This document shows, in pieces, positions 12,215 to 25,556 of a stretch of 64,000 nucleotides of DNA (its first letter is position 1; each line of letters starts with the position of its first letter). The translations under genes and the position numbers were made by a program. Origin of the DNA: Manis javanica (Eukaryota > Chordata > Mammalia > Pholidota > Manidae); the NCBI RefSeq assembly GCF_040802235.1, contig NC_133169.1, positions 46,011,034 to 46,075,033 on the forward strand. The letters run 5' to 3'. The notes under the pieces are model-generated. The model did no database searches. It saw only the letters and a list, made by a program, of their open reading frames with translations, and was not told where the DNA came from.

Positions 12215-13552
12215 CTGAATGTTTCATTATAAGGCCCATATTACAAGTGTGCCATACAAGTCATATTAGGATATTACTGTTGTAATATAAGACACGGCAT
12301 CTATCACAGAAAATGATAATCTCTCTCTTCACTTAAAGACTTCTTTAAATCATCGTCTCTGATGTGTCTTTTGCCTGATGAGGGAAAATCATCTGAGGCT
12401 GAGTGAGGCACACATCTGTCTCCCGGTGTTTGCCACAGGCCAGCATTGGGACACCCACATGCTCACTGTGCTGTGAGCAGAACAGCCGCCTTGGTTGCAC
12501 TGTTGGGCAGAAGGTGGGTTTTTCAAGAGTCTGCAAGGAGGTAAAATAGTTTTTACAGAATTAATAATCTGACTCATTGTGTGAATTTTTTGGAATTATT
12601 TCTCCCAGAAGTTATATCTTCTTTCATTATTCAAGAGGAATAATTATCAGAGGACATACTTAGCATCTGAATGTGTATATTAAAAAAGTTTATAGTTTTT
12701 CTTAAGGTTCCTCCAGTGACCTGTTGTGACAAAAATTACAAGACCAAAAATCTAAATGCACTTTACAAAAATTAAAGGCAAACATAAAGTCACAATATTA
12801 TAACTGAAATGACCACCGATGGATGCATTTTTCTAATAAGCCTTGTAATCAATCTGTTTTCTGTTTTCTGACATACCTGATTTTCTTTTACTGTCTGGAT
12901 CTAGTTCTTTCAGTTTTAAAATAAAGAGGTTGGATTTTACTCATGTGAAATACCTATCTTTACATAAAGAGAGTTTATTTCTTGAAGTATATAATAGTAT
13001 TAATGATATTCAGGCATGTGCTAGGCACATTCTTGTTACTTTGACTATATGTCCCATCTGTATACCACTGGAGCAAATGTTCAGTTAAGTTCTGGTGCTA
13101 TTACTTTATTATACAAGATAAGCCAGGCTAAGCGAGCTGAAATATTTGTTACTCATGCACAATACAGCAGGAGACATGGATCTCAACTATTTGTATATGA
13201 TCACAATTACCAAATTATTCTCTGTGCATGCTGATTTGTTATTGAAAACAATGATCTTAAGCTTCCTGGTAAGGATATTTGGTGAGATTCTGTTCATTTT
13301 CTTAATAGATATTATTAAATTTAGCTCCACATCTCTGTAAAATATTGTTACATCATGGATTCTTATACATCTTCTTGACTGAGGCCACTGGGATGAACAC
13401 CCCTAACGGGAGACAAGCTCCTGCATACGGCCTCACAGTCATGTGGCAATGACCACGACACCTGCCAGAATAGTGTCTAGTCTTATACTAGAAAAATCAG
13501 AGGAACAAATATTCAAGTAAATAAAGTGAATACATAAAAAATAATTTATATA
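12215..13552. other. No recognisable gene
   Basis: Unique-looking AT-rich sequence with short chance ORFs only. 12340-12545 is a slightly GC-richer patch without a frame I recognise. From about 13020 it begins to align weakly with block A. Confidence 0.6.
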
Positions 13553-14434
13553 ATGTATATATCTGCACTTTTTAAAAGCTACCATTCATTATTAAAATTA
13601 TTTGCACCTCCATGGTCAATGCAGCCCAAGGAGGCTCATTTCTCTCACCTTTATTCCTTTAACCTTATAAAGCCCCGTATTCATACTCACGAGCTGGGAT
13701 TCAAATGCCAATGTCCTGTGCGACCCAGAGAACCCTTCTTCTCGCTGCTTGTCGGTCTCCCATATTCTGAGGGGAAATGAGTGAGGTTCACAACGTCTGA
13801 GGTCCTCTTCTATTTTTAAAGAAGATGGAATTCTTTTCAATTTGTTACATGTTTTCATTAGGGTGAACTGTGCACTGGGAGACAAGCAGGGTTCCCCTGC
13901 GGCCACGGGGAGGTCATGGATGAATCTCATCTGTCCCGGTGCCAGGGACACGTGTCCTGATGTGACCGTGGTGTGCGCCGCACTCTGGCTCTCTCGCTGT
14001 TACTTTCCCTGGTGTCACTGGAAATGTTCCACGGGGCCTGTTCAATTAGAAATAAAATGCCTTATATTGTCACAATACTTCTCATTTCATTTCAGCCCAG
14101 AGGGACTGCAGTTACATAATCTGTGATGATTTTTACAGCAGTATTGCTTATTTGCTTCCTCTGAGCTTGGAGAGTTTTAATTTTCATTTTAAATATCTCT
14201 CAAACAATCTCATATCTGTGTTACATCCAGGTTTAATGTAAGAATATAATGATATGGTCTCATTACTAAGAACCTCAATTTGATTCTGGTAAATTATATA
14301 CCTTGATAATTTTTCTGGCTGATTAGTAGTGATTTTCTTGACTACCACGATCTTTCATAAATGAATATTTGTGATGTTCAGAAGTTCACTATGTTTTTTT
14401 CTAGAAGTTATATAGTTTCATATGTTATAATAAA

Positions 14435-14998
14435 TCTGCATTCCTTTTTTAGTTTATTTTTGTGAATGGTGGAAGAGAATTATTTTCATTATTTTGCATG
14501 TAGCTCTCTGGTTTTCCCAACACACTTTCTCACTTGTATATTCCTGTCACTTTTATCACATCTTATTTGACTGTATATAGGAATGGGTTTACTTCTGGGT
14601 TGTCTTTTCTTTTCCATTCATCTTGGCATCTACTTTTTCACCACTACCATACTGTTTAGATTGCTGTAATTTTGTTATATTACTTGATATCCAGGAGCTT
14701 GATATCCTCCACCTTGCCCTTTTCCAGGACGCTTTTGGCAACTCAGGGTCTCTTGTGGTTGCACCTAAATTTCAGGATTTTTTGCTTTAGTTGTTTGATA
14801 CTTTCCTTTCATATTTTGATGGGCATTGCATTGAACATGTACATTATTTTGGGTAGTATGGCCCATTTAACAGTATCAGTTCATTTTATCCATGAGAATG
14901 TCTATTTGTCTGTTCTAACTGTGTTGTTCAATTTATTTTTTTCAATGTCCGAGTTTTCAAAGTGCAGTTCTTTCACCATTGGTTACATATTTTTCTAG
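14435..14998 (-). mobile_element. Old L1 ORF2 fragment, antisense
   Basis: Reverse complement of the segment of ORF2 downstream of the reverse-transcriptase core, recognisable by TTTTGCATGTAGCTCTCTGG and TTTTTCTAGG. It is diverged and out of frame. A younger L1 (15001-19035) is inserted at its left end. 14126-14434 is AT-rich with no assignment. Confidence 0.7.
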
Positions 14999-15000
14999 GC

Positions 15001-18000
15001 TTTTTTTTTTTTGGTATCATTAATCAACAATCACATGAAGAACACTATCTTTACTAGGCTCCCCTCTTCACCAAGTCCCCCCCACAAACCCCATTACAGT
15101 CAATGTCCATCAGCATAGTAAGATGCTATAGAGTCACTACTGGTCTTCTCTGTGTTGCCCAGCCCTCCCCGTGCCCCCACACACATTATACATGCTAATC
15201 ATAATGCCCCTTTCTTTTTCCTTGCCCTTATCTCTCCCTTCCCACCCATCCACACCAGTCCCTTTCCCTTTGGTAACTGTTAGTTCATTCCTGGGTTCTG
15301 TGAGTCTGCTGCTGTTTTGTTCCTTCAGTTTCTCTTTGTTCTTATACTCACAGATGAGTGAAATCATTCCATACTTGTCTTTCTCTGCCTGGCTTATTTC
15401 ACTGAGCATAATACCCTCTAGCTCCATCCATGTTGTTGCAAATGGTAGGATTTGTTTTCTTCTTATGGATGAATAATATTCCATTGTAAATATGTACCAC
15501 ATCTTCTTTATCCATTCATCTATTGATGGACACTCAGGTTGCTTCCATTTCTTCGCTATTGTAAATAGTGCTGTGATAAACACAGGGGTGCATCTACCTT
15601 TTTCAAACTGGGCTGCTGTATTCTTAGGGTAAATTCCTAGAAATGGAATTCCTGGGTCAAATGGTATTTCTATTTTGAGTTTTCTGAGGAACCTCCATAT
15701 TGCTTTCCACAATGGTTGAACTAATTTACATTCCCACCAGCAGTGAAGGAGGATTCCCCTTTCTCAACAACCTTGCCAGCATTTGTTGTTGTTTGTCTTT
15801 TGGATGGTGGCGATCCTTACTGGTGTGAGGAGATATCTCATCATGGTTTTAATTTGCATTTTCTGATGACCAGCGATGTGGAGCATCTTTTCATGTGTCT
15901 GTTGGCCATCTGAATTTCTTCTTTGGAGAAGTGTCTGTTCAGTTCCTCTGCCCATTTTTTAATTGGATTATTTGCTTTTTGTTTGTTGAGGTGTGTGAGC
16001 TCCTTATATATTTTGTATGTCAACCCTTTATCAGACATGTCATTTATGAATATATTCTCCCATACTGTAGGTTGCCTTTTGGTTCTATTGATGGTGTCCT
16101 TTGCTGTACAGAAGCTTTTCAGCTTGATGTAGTCCCATTTGTTCATTTTTGCTTTTGTTTTCCTTGCCCGAGGAGATATGTTCATGAAGAAGTCACTCAT
16201 GTTTATGTCCAAGAGATATTTGCCTAAGTTTTTTCTAAGAGTTTTATGGTTTTATGACTTACACTCAGGTCTTTTATCCATTTGGAATTTACTTTTGTGT
16301 ATGGGTTTAGACCGTGATCCAGTTTCATTCTCTTACATGTAGCTGTCCAGTTTTGCCAACACCAACTGTTGAAGAGGCTGTCATTTCCCCATTGTATGTC
16401 CATGGCTCCTTTATCATATATTAATTGACCACAAATGTTTGGGTTAATGTCTGGAGTCTCTATTCTGTTCCACTGGTCTGTAGGTCTGTTCTTGTGCCAG
16501 TACCAAATTGTCTTTATTACTGTGGCTTTGTAGTAGAGCTTGAACTTCAGGAGTGAGATTCTCCCCACTTTATTCTTCCTCCTCAGGATTGCTTTGGATA
16601 TTTGGGGTCTTTGGTGGTTCCATATGAATTTTTAAACTATTTGGTGCAGTTCATTGAAGAATGCTGTTGGTAATTTGACAGGGATTGCATTGAATCTCTA
16701 TATATTGTTTTAGGCAGATTGCCATTTTGACTATATTAATTCTTCCTAGCCAGGAGCATGGGATGAATTTCCATTTGTTAGTGTCCTCTTTAGTTTCTCT
16801 TAAGTGTGTCCTGTAGTTTTCAGGGTATAGGTTTTTCACTTCCTTGGTTAGGTTTATCCCTAGGTATTTTATTCTTTCTAATGCCATTATGAATGGAATT
16901 GTTTTCCTGACTTCTCTTTCTATTAGTTCATTGTTAGTGTATACTAAAGCCACTGATTTCTGTGTATTAATTTTGTATCCTGCAACTTTGCTGAATTTCG
17001 ATATCAGTTCTAGTAGTTTTGGAGTGGAATCTTTAGGAATTTTTATGTACAATATCATGTCATCTTCAAATAGTCACAGTTTAACTTCTTCTTTACCAAT
17101 CTGGATTCCCTGTATTTCTTTGTTTTGTCTAATTGCCATGGCCAGGACCTGCAGTACTATGTTGAATAACAGTGTAGAGAGTGGGCATCCCTGTCTTGTT
17201 CCCGATCTTAGAGGAAAAGCTTTCAGCTTCTCGCTGTTCAGTATGATGTTGGCTGTGGGTTTATTTTATATGGCCTTTATTATGTTGAGGTACTTGCTCT
17301 CTCTATATATATCCATTTTGTTGAGAGTTTTTATCATGAATGGATGTTGAACTTTGTTGAATGCTTTTTAAGTATCTATGGAGGTGATCATGTGGTTTTT
17401 GTCCTTTTTGTTTATGTAGTGGATAATGTTGATGGAATTTCAAATGTTGTACCATCCTTGCCTCCCTGAGATGAATCCCACTTGGTCATGGTGTATGATC
17501 CTTTTGAGGTATTTTTGAATTCGATTTGCTAATATTTTGTTGAGTATTTTTGCATGTATGTTCATCAGGGATATTGGTCTGCAATTTTCTTTTTTAGTGG
17601 GGTCTTTGCCTGGTTTTGGTATTAGGGTGATATTGGCTTCATAGAATGAATTTGGGAGTATTCCCTCCTCTTGTATTTTTTGGAAAACACTAAGGAAAAT
17701 GAGTGTAATATCTTCTCTTAATGTCTGATAAAATTCTGAGGTATTTCAATCTGACCCGAGGTTTTTGTTCTTGTTTAGTTTTTTGATTACCACTTCAATT
17801 TTGTTGCTGGTAATTGCTCTGTTTAGATTTTCTGTTTCTTTCTGGGTCAGTCTTGGAAGGTTGCATTTTTCTAGGAAGTTGTCCATTTCTTCTATGTTTT
17901 CCTGATTATTAGCATATAGGTTTTCCTACTATTCTCTAATAATTCTTTGTATTTCTTTGGAGTCTGTATGATTTTTCCTTTCTCATTTCTGATTCTGTTG

Positions 18001-19035
18001 ATGTGTGTTGATTCTCTTTTTCTCTTAACAGGTCTGGCTAGAGGCTTATCATTTTGTTTTTTTTCTCAAAGAACCAGCTCTTGGTTTCATTGATTTTTTC
18101 TATTGTTTTGTTGTTCTCAATTTTATTTATTTATTCTCTGATCTTTATTATGTCCCTCCTTCTGCTGACTTTTGGCCTCATTTCTTCTTCTTTTTCCAAT
18201 TTCGATAATTGTGACATTAGCCTATTCATTTGGGATTTTTCTTCCTTCTTTAAATATGCCTGGATTGCTATATACTTTCCTCTTAAGACTGCTTTCGCTG
18301 CGTCCTACAGAAGTTGGGGCTTTGTGTTGTTGTCATTTGTTTCCATATATAGCTTGATCTCTATTTTTATTTGGTCATTGATCCATTGATTACTTAGGTG
18401 CATGCTGTTAAGCCTCCATGTGTTGGTGAGCGTTTCTGTGTTCTTTGTACAATTTATTTCTAGTTTTATACCTTTGTGGTCTGAAAAGTAGGTTGATAAA
18501 ATTTCAATCTTTTGGAATTTACTGAGGCTCTTTTTGTGGCCTAGTATGTGGTCTATTCTGAAGAATGTTCCATGTGCACTTTAGAAGAATGTGCATCCTG
18601 TTGCTTTTGGATGTTGAGTTCTGTAGATGTCTATTAGCTCCATCTGTTCTAGTGTGTTATTCAGTGCCACCGTGTCCTTACTTATTTTCCTTCTGGTGGA
18701 TCTATTCTTTGGAGTGAGCAGTGTGTTGAAGTCTCCTCAAATGAATGCATTGCATTTTATTTCCTCCTTTTATTCTGTTAGTATTTGTTTCACATATGCT
18801 GGTGCTCCTGTATTGGGTGCATATATGTTTATAATGGTGGTATGCTCTTGTTGGACTGACCCCTTTATCATTATGTAATGTCCTTCTTTATCTCTTGTTG
18901 CTTTCTTTGTTTTGAAGTCTGTTTTGTCTCATACAAGTACTACAACACCTGCATTTTCCCCTATTGTTTTCATGAAATATCTTTTTCTATCCCTTAACCT
19001 TTAGTCTGTGCATGTCTTTGGGTTTTAGGTTTTCC
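15001..19035 (-). mobile_element. 5'-truncated L1 without retroviral tail (about 4 kb)
   Basis: Minus-strand L1 from within the ORF2 endonuclease region (near 19035) to a poly(A), seen as a T-run at 15001-15013. It includes the reverse transcriptase, C-terminal region and 3'UTR with its C-rich plus-strand tract (15215-15285). ORF2 is broken many times; the longest pieces are 16651-17058 and 15137-15712. In the RT core the FADD-equivalent is lost: the region at about 17040-17080 carries a stop. The 3' end reads as ...AATGATACC followed by A, different from the A-rich junction in the two composite copies, so it belongs to an earlier 3' type. Inserted into older L1 sequence (14435-14998; 19036 onward). 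Confidence 0.85.
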
Positions 19036-19680
19036 TTGGTATTTTTTAATTTGCATGCATAGTACTTTGATATTTATATGAGGAAATGTTCACCATGATG
19101 AGCCTGTCACCATCTGTCAGTAAAGTCTTAACTGTCATTGACAATAGTCCTTATACTGTGCTTTTCACCTAAATGATTTACTTATTTTATACCTGGAAAC
19201 TTCCCCTTCATCTATTTTTCCTCTCACCCTAGCCATTCTCCTCTGGCAATAACCAGTTTAGTCTCTGTACTTACGAGTTTGTTTTTATTTTATTTCATTT
19301 TTCATTATTTGCTTTTTTAGATTTTAAATTTAAGTGGATCTTATGGTATTTGTCTTTCTTCACCTGGCTTATTTCACTAAGCATAATACCTTTTACATCC
19401 ATCCACATTGTTGCAAATAACAAGATTTCATTCCTTCTTATGCTCAAATATAAATTCATTCTATATACAATCCGTTTTTCTTTTTCCACCCAGGTAATAA
19501 TGGAAACAAGTTACTACTATATCTTGGCTATTACAAATAATGTTCTTTTTAAATTTCAGTGTATAGTACTATTTTTCCTGTTTTGTAACACAGCTATCCC
19601 AAATATTTATGGTCTAATTGCTTTGCCCCAGACTATGAAGCACTTTCAAATGATATGTTTGTGAGATGTGATTATATATT
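19036..19680 (-). mobile_element. Old L1 fragment, antisense
   Basis: Reverse complement of an old L1 3' region: a CTCTGGCAATAACCAG patch, then ORF2 C-terminal sequence (19340-19500) resembling CACCTGGCTTATTTCACT. Many frame breaks. Boundaries uncertain. Confidence 0.6.
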
Positions 19681-19889
19681 CATCAAATAATTGTACTATA
19701 GAGTCATTTATTAATTTGGCATTTTACTCTACATTTTTACCTTATAAAATTTTTATTTATGATGAAAACTGAACATTTTGAATGATTTTTGTATCATCCT
19801 GCATGCATTTTTTATGTCTTTATTCTCCTCCAAATGAACAGTTCTTCAGTATTTCCCTGAATTTCAAGACCTGAAATCAACTTCAACTA

Positions 19890-21345
19890 TTGTTGAAACA
19901 GAAGACAAATAATTTTCAATTCATAAGGAACCACAAAGACATTGATTAGCCAAAGCAATCCTGAGAAAAAAGAAGAAAGCTGGGAGTATTACACTCCCTG
20001 ATGTCAATCTACACTATAAAGCACAAGAAAAGACCCATAGATCAATAGAACAGAATATAGAGCCAAGATATAAACTCACACATATGTGGCCAATTAATAC
20101 ACAATAAAGCAGCCGTGAAGGTACAGTGGTTGATAGATAGCCTGTTCATTAATTGGCATAGAGTAAAATGGACAGCCACATGCAAGAGAATGAAAATGGA
20201 TTATTGTCTAACTCCATACACAGAATTAATCTCAAAATGGATTGAAGACCTAAAGATAAGACATGATATCATAAAACTTATAAGGAACACATAGGCAAAA
20301 ATCTTTTGATCTTAATGTAAGTATGAGCAATATTTGTTCCAGACATATCTCCATGGGGAAAGGAAACAAAAGCAAAAATGAGCAAGTGGGATTACATCAA
20401 ACTAAAAAGCTTCTTTACAGCAAAAGACACCATAAACAGAAAAAAAAAATTGGCAGAAGAACTGTAAGACATTTCTCCAAAGAAGAAATACAGATGGCCA
20501 ACAAGCACATGAAAAGATGCTCCACATCGCTAATCATCAGGGGAATGCAAATGAGAACCACAGTGAGATACCACTTCGCACCAGTCAGAACATCCACCAT
20601 TCAAAAGCCAAGAAATAACAAGTGTTGGTGAGGACGTGGAGAAGAGGGAACCCTCCTGCACTGTTGGTGGCAATGTTACTTGATGCGGCCACTGTGGAAA
20701 ACAGTTTGGAGGGTCCTCAAAAAATAAAAATACCCTAAAAATACAAATATCACATGACTCTGTAATTACACTTCTAGGAATTTCTGTAAAGAAAACAAAA
20801 TTCCTCCTTTGAAAAGACTCTTACACAGTGAGAAGTGGTGGGTGTGTGGTTACCATGGGAGGATCTGGACTGGGTGAGTAGGTAGGGTGAGGGGGGTACA
20901 GGGCACACAGATTCTCAGTCATAATGTAAGCTGGTCATGGGACGGTGGTATAGCATGGGGAGTGTACTTAGAGGTTCTGTAACATCTTCCTATGTTTTCA
21001 GAGAGCAACTGCACTAGTTGGGGTGAGGATTTAATAATGTGGGTAACTGTTCAACTGCTGTGTTGCATACTTGAAGTCAATATAAGATTGTACAACAATT
21101 ACACTTCAAATAAAGAAAAATAAACAAATGGGCAAGACACACACTGTGAGAAATTATCAAGACATGTCCAACAAAGAACTTATATTCAGAATAAATTTTA
21201 AAAAACTACAAATCAATAATAAAGAGAAGAAACAAAAGGAGACACAGATAACGGATGAGGTCAGAGATGAAATGGTTATCAGTACTTTATTTTTGCATAT
21301 AGAAAACATGTTTAAGAAATCAACCAACATCACATGAGCCAGCAT
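19890..21345 (+). mobile_element. Old L1 fragment(s), sense
   Basis: Sense L1 ORF2 C-terminal coding sequence (19930-20830), including GCCAAAGCAATCCTGAG and the segment at 20323-20631, then 3'UTR to an A-rich end near 21125. 21125-21345 resumes an internal ORF2 segment (a second piece), so two insertions or a rearrangement are present. All frames are broken. 19680-19890 has no assignment. Confidence 0.75.
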
Positions 21346-24300
21346 TCATCACCACGAGGTGTCCTGCTGACTGGGGACTGCAGAGACTGCTAACTGCACT
21401 CATCTAATAAAAAAGTCCAGTGCGGTAGCTGTTACTGTCTATTCCACTTTTCTACCAGTCTGTTTAGTTACCTGTCAGTGCCCTTGTCAAACTAAAGCAA
21501 TTTAATAACTAGTTTGATGTCCTTTATCCGAGGGAAGCAGTCCGTGGTCTGAGAGAGTGCAGTGCTCGCAAGCAGTGGAGCACCTCCCAAGGGATTTTGG
21601 GTAAAAGCAAGTGTTATAGAGCCTTGGAAGGGGAGTAGGGCATGATCGGCTGAGGATTCATATCTGGCATCATTTTAAAATGTCAAGGGATGTAGAGCCC
21701 AGAGAGGACCTGGCATGTGGATATCGGTGGACTGGATATAGTGTGTTCCTGGTCAAGAAGAACATTTATACCAACATGAAACTTCACTTTGCTGACTTGA
21801 AACTCCAGGCAGAAATGGCTCTATTTGGTGCCAAAAATTTATTTCAACACCATCCATCCTTATCATTCTAATGTGCTTTCATATGTAAAAGTATGCTCAA
21901 CCAAAAGGACACAGAATATAAAATGATGAAAAGTCAGTTTATAGATAATATATATGGGCTATTTAAAAACAATTACATCTGGGCAAATTGCAAAAGCAGA
22001 CTTGAATGAATAGATAAAAAACTGCTTGATGCTTGAGAAGATACAAAATTGGGAAGATGCTCTTTCTTATGACAAAATGTCTTGATTACTATAAAATAGA
22101 GCTGCCAACAACAGATAAAGACAATTTTTTAACAGTATTCAGCTTGCTACTCAATGGGAGAGACCAAAGGGAAAATTACAGGTTTAATGTAATCATCTTT
22201 AAATCAGGCACCCAGTATTGAGGCTTTTTGATGCATCCCTTCCTTATCTTCTCTAAATTATTACGATGACCATCATTTGTGGATAGTATTTATGAATTCA
22301 TTTAATAATTTTAAAACCATATGAAGAATGTACCATGATATCCAAAAATATTGGAACACAGGTCTTATTTTGATGGAATTGGTGAAGCAAGGGAAAGCAG
22401 TCAGTGTCTTCAAAATTAAGTCTTTTAATATTTAGAGGCGTTAACAGGCAGGACATTGTTACCCTCAAGCTGTAGAATCTGCTTATGCTTCTCCCTGGAG
22501 TCTGTTTATATGAATAAATTTAGATTTATAGAAGCCAGTGAAATACTCTTTTATACTTTTCTTCATGTAGATCTGCAGCAATACCAAAACTACTTTCTGA
22601 ATAATGAAGCAAATGGCCCTAATCTGTAGTATCTTGGCTATGCATTGGCAATCTAATGAGAAAGCCATATATTTTAATGTTGTCCAACAGGGAAAATGGG
22701 TGCAGTTTTCTAGGCTGAGCACAGCTTTCTAGTATATTCAATATTGTCATTCAGGGTTTATGGTAAAAATAGATATCAGGGCTCTGACACGTTCAATGAC
22801 AATTCTTTATTTCCCCTCCCTCTTCTTGGTTTCTCTGACAGCTCCATTTAGGTAAATGAATAGATTGGTCCTAGGAAAAACATACGAAACTTCTTAGACA
22901 CTTTATAATTGTGAAAAATTAGTCCTTCTAGATTTAAATAGAACCGATAATGAAATGCAGTGACTCTGGTGTTTTTCTGATTTGATGAGGCCTGTAGGGC
23001 TTCCCACACATCCTGCCCTGAGGAGGGGAATAGTGTGGGGTCCTGAGGTGAGCCAGGAGTCATGGTGCGGGGGCCCTGTGGCTTTAGATGATCAAATTCA
23101 CCCCCCTGAGATGCTTTAATACCACCCCTGAGAACCTCACTCACCATGACCCGATTTCCTTTAAATGGAGCTTTGTGACACTATGGAAAGGATTTCAGAA
23201 AATTAATCAAGTTGAAAAAATATTTTCAGACATGGCACTATTCACTTCCATTGTCTTTTTATCTCCCAGAAAGCAGAGGACTCCAAGAGGAAGCAAAGCC
23301 TAAGATCCAGCCAAATACAGGCTTTTTCACCTCAACAGGTCATTATAAGCATTGGAGGTTCATTTTAGAACCAAATTCTGAATATTGTTATTCTGAAGTT
23401 GCTTTTCATGCTTGCTCTCATTTCTGGATTAGCTTCCAGAAAATACTGGAAAAAATAGGTGAATAATAATAAGCTAAAACATTTTGGATTTGATGTTCGT
23501 TGTGATTTAGAGACTCACCTAAATTGATCCATGAGAAATTAATGAAAAGTTAAGTAGTGAAAAGATTCATTTTAACAACAGTTTAAGGAGTTTTCAACTT
23601 CAGGGGTTTAATATTTAATTAAAAGCATTCAATAAGCTGAAAATCAGCTCTGAGGGTAAAAACAACATTGAGCACATCTGAAATAAAGGTGGTGCTAGAA
23701 AATCTATTTAGTTTTCTCTAAGAAATTTGGCAAGCTCATAGATTTTTGCATAAATATGAGCATTCTCTACCTGTAATCAATAAACATAATCTATTTTAGA
23801 TACTTTCAAAGTTGTTTGTCTAATAATATTGGTAAGTGATAAATAACATCCTAATTGTTACTACCTATTTCAAAATTTCTGGTATTTTTTTTCTTTCATT
23901 TTTTTGCAGAGTACAGTCTGTATTTTGTCTTTTCTCAGAAAAGGATATCTTCATCCTCCTTGAAATATGAACTTGACACTTAATTTTACCTAGAAATAAT
24001 AGGTCCCCTCATTTACAATGAAGATTTATTCTCTTAAGATACATTCTCCTTACTTGAAAAGATGAGAAATAGGGCAAGCAGATTGTCTGTGTGTCTGATT
24101 GTGAAGAGAAGTAGTCCTACCTCCTACTAACACTTTTTATTTTCTGTTCCTTACTACAACTGCATTTCCAACTATGCCTAATGATTTATCCATTCTCTTC
24201 ATTTTCTTTACATTTTCCTCTATTTGTCTTTAAAGCATGAAATAAGAGATTAATTCAATTAATATATTCTCTGTTAATGAGTCTTCTTGTAATAGTGTTT

Positions 24301-24770
24301 ATTAAATTAAACTTTGCACTCATAATCTCCATTTATCATTGCTGCATTCTCAAATTTGTGTTGCTTACAGATAAACCCTATATATTTGCAGTAGAAACAA
24401 CTTAAAAAGCAAATGTTCTACAATATAAAACTGATATATAATAGTTAATTTTAATTCAATTAATTTAGCAACAATGAAACAAAATTTGCCATTTAGTAAT
24501 GCATAGTATGAATCAACTCCATTATAATTTTGCTCTTCAATTAAGCTTTATAGATGTACATATGCTGTTAAAAAAGAAATAACGTCACCACCTTTTCTCA
24601 ACAAAAGAGAGCACGTGTATATGATGTGGTCTCACTTTAAAGCCAGGCCACACTCTACAAACTGATAAAGTGCAGATTTTAGATAATGTCTTAACGAACT
24701 ATAGCCTTCAAAAAATAGAGCTTCAGGGAAGCTATTAAAAAATTATTAAATTGCTTTATCCTCAGGAGGC
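21346..24770. other. Repeat-poor intergenic stretch upstream of an OR pseudogene
   Basis: I find no convincing L1, LTR or SINE and no ORF with recognisable protein similarity in these 3.4 kb. The short frames here have random composition. 22800-23460 is somewhat less AT-rich. The final few hundred bases are AT-rich and lead directly to the OR coding sequence at 24771, so the OR promoter and 5' exon could once have lain here. Confidence 0.5.
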
Positions 24771-25556
24771 ATGGTAGAGTCAAGGGCATTGGCCAGCATC
24801 ACGGTAGTGACGGGATTCCTCCTGGGGGGATTCTCTGACACCAGAGAGCTCCAAGTTCTACATGCCTTCCTTTTTTCACTGATTTACTTGGCAACACTGT
24901 TGGGAAACATTCTCAGATCTTACTGGTGATACACTTTGCAGGGTCTGAGGTGTCCATCCTCACCGCCATGTCCTATGACCGCTATGTGGCGATCTGCCAC
25001 CCCCTGCACTATGAGGTCATCATGAACAAGACAGCATGTGGGAAGTTGGCAGCTGCCTCCTGGGTCCTTGGAGGATTCTTTGGAGGTCTGTATATGACTG
25101 GCACTTTCTCTTTATCTTTCTGTGGTTCCAGAAGAGTCCCACAGTTTTTCTGTGATGTTCCCTCATTATTGGAGATTTCTTGCTCTAAAGATCATATTAC
25201 TATTAATGTCAATGTGGCCATTGGGATATTTTATTGGGTTTTTTGTTTACTTGTCATTGTTTTCTCATACATCTATATTTTCAATACAGTGCTAAGGATC
25301 CCATCTGCACAAGGCAGGCCAAAAGCTCTCTCCACCTGCCTTCCCCATATCACGGCTGTGACCACCTTTCCCCTGACAGGAGCCATTGCCTATTTGAAAC
25401 CAGTGCCTGAGTCCCCGTCTCTCCTGGCCTTGCTGCTCTCATGCTGTGCTCAGTGCTCCTCCCTCTCTGAACCCCATTATCTACAGCCTCAGGAACAGAG
25501 AAATCAAAGCAGCCCTGAGAAAGCTCCTGTGGAAAATAGGTGGCAGTATGAAATAG
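24771..25556 (+). pseudogene. Olfactory receptor pseudogene, OR14-like, TM2 deleted
   Basis: The ATG at 24771 starts MVESRALASITVVTGFLLGG, an OR14-type N-terminus followed by FSDTRELQVLHAF and TM1 ending LLGNIL. The sequence then jumps directly to the segment before TM3 (ILLVIHFAGSEVSILTAMSYDRYVAICHPLHYEVI in frame from about 24915). Roughly 55-60 codons covering loop 1, TM2 and the first part of loop e1 are missing, and the junction also shifts the frame. TM4-TM6 are well preserved, including FFCDVPSLLEISC and TCLPH. A second frameshift near 25420-25440 displaces TM7; the NPIIYSLRNREIKAALRK-like tail continues in another frame to TAG at 25554-25556. A non-functional relic. Confidence 0.9.

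Larger units (their letters stand above)
8480..14125. repeat. Segmental duplication block B (OR14-like unit)
   Basis: Paralogue of 1-5560, same orientation. It contains the better-preserved OR14-like pseudogene and its two flanks. It differs from block A by retroviral-like sequence at about 11100-12214 and by lacking the L1 that split block A. 12215-13550 has no gene I recognise. Only its last part (about 13020 onward) aligns by eye with block A. Confidence 0.75.

Noticed and set aside
21128-21337. Lys-rich short frame
   Set aside because: It is a fragment of old L1 ORF2 in sense orientation.
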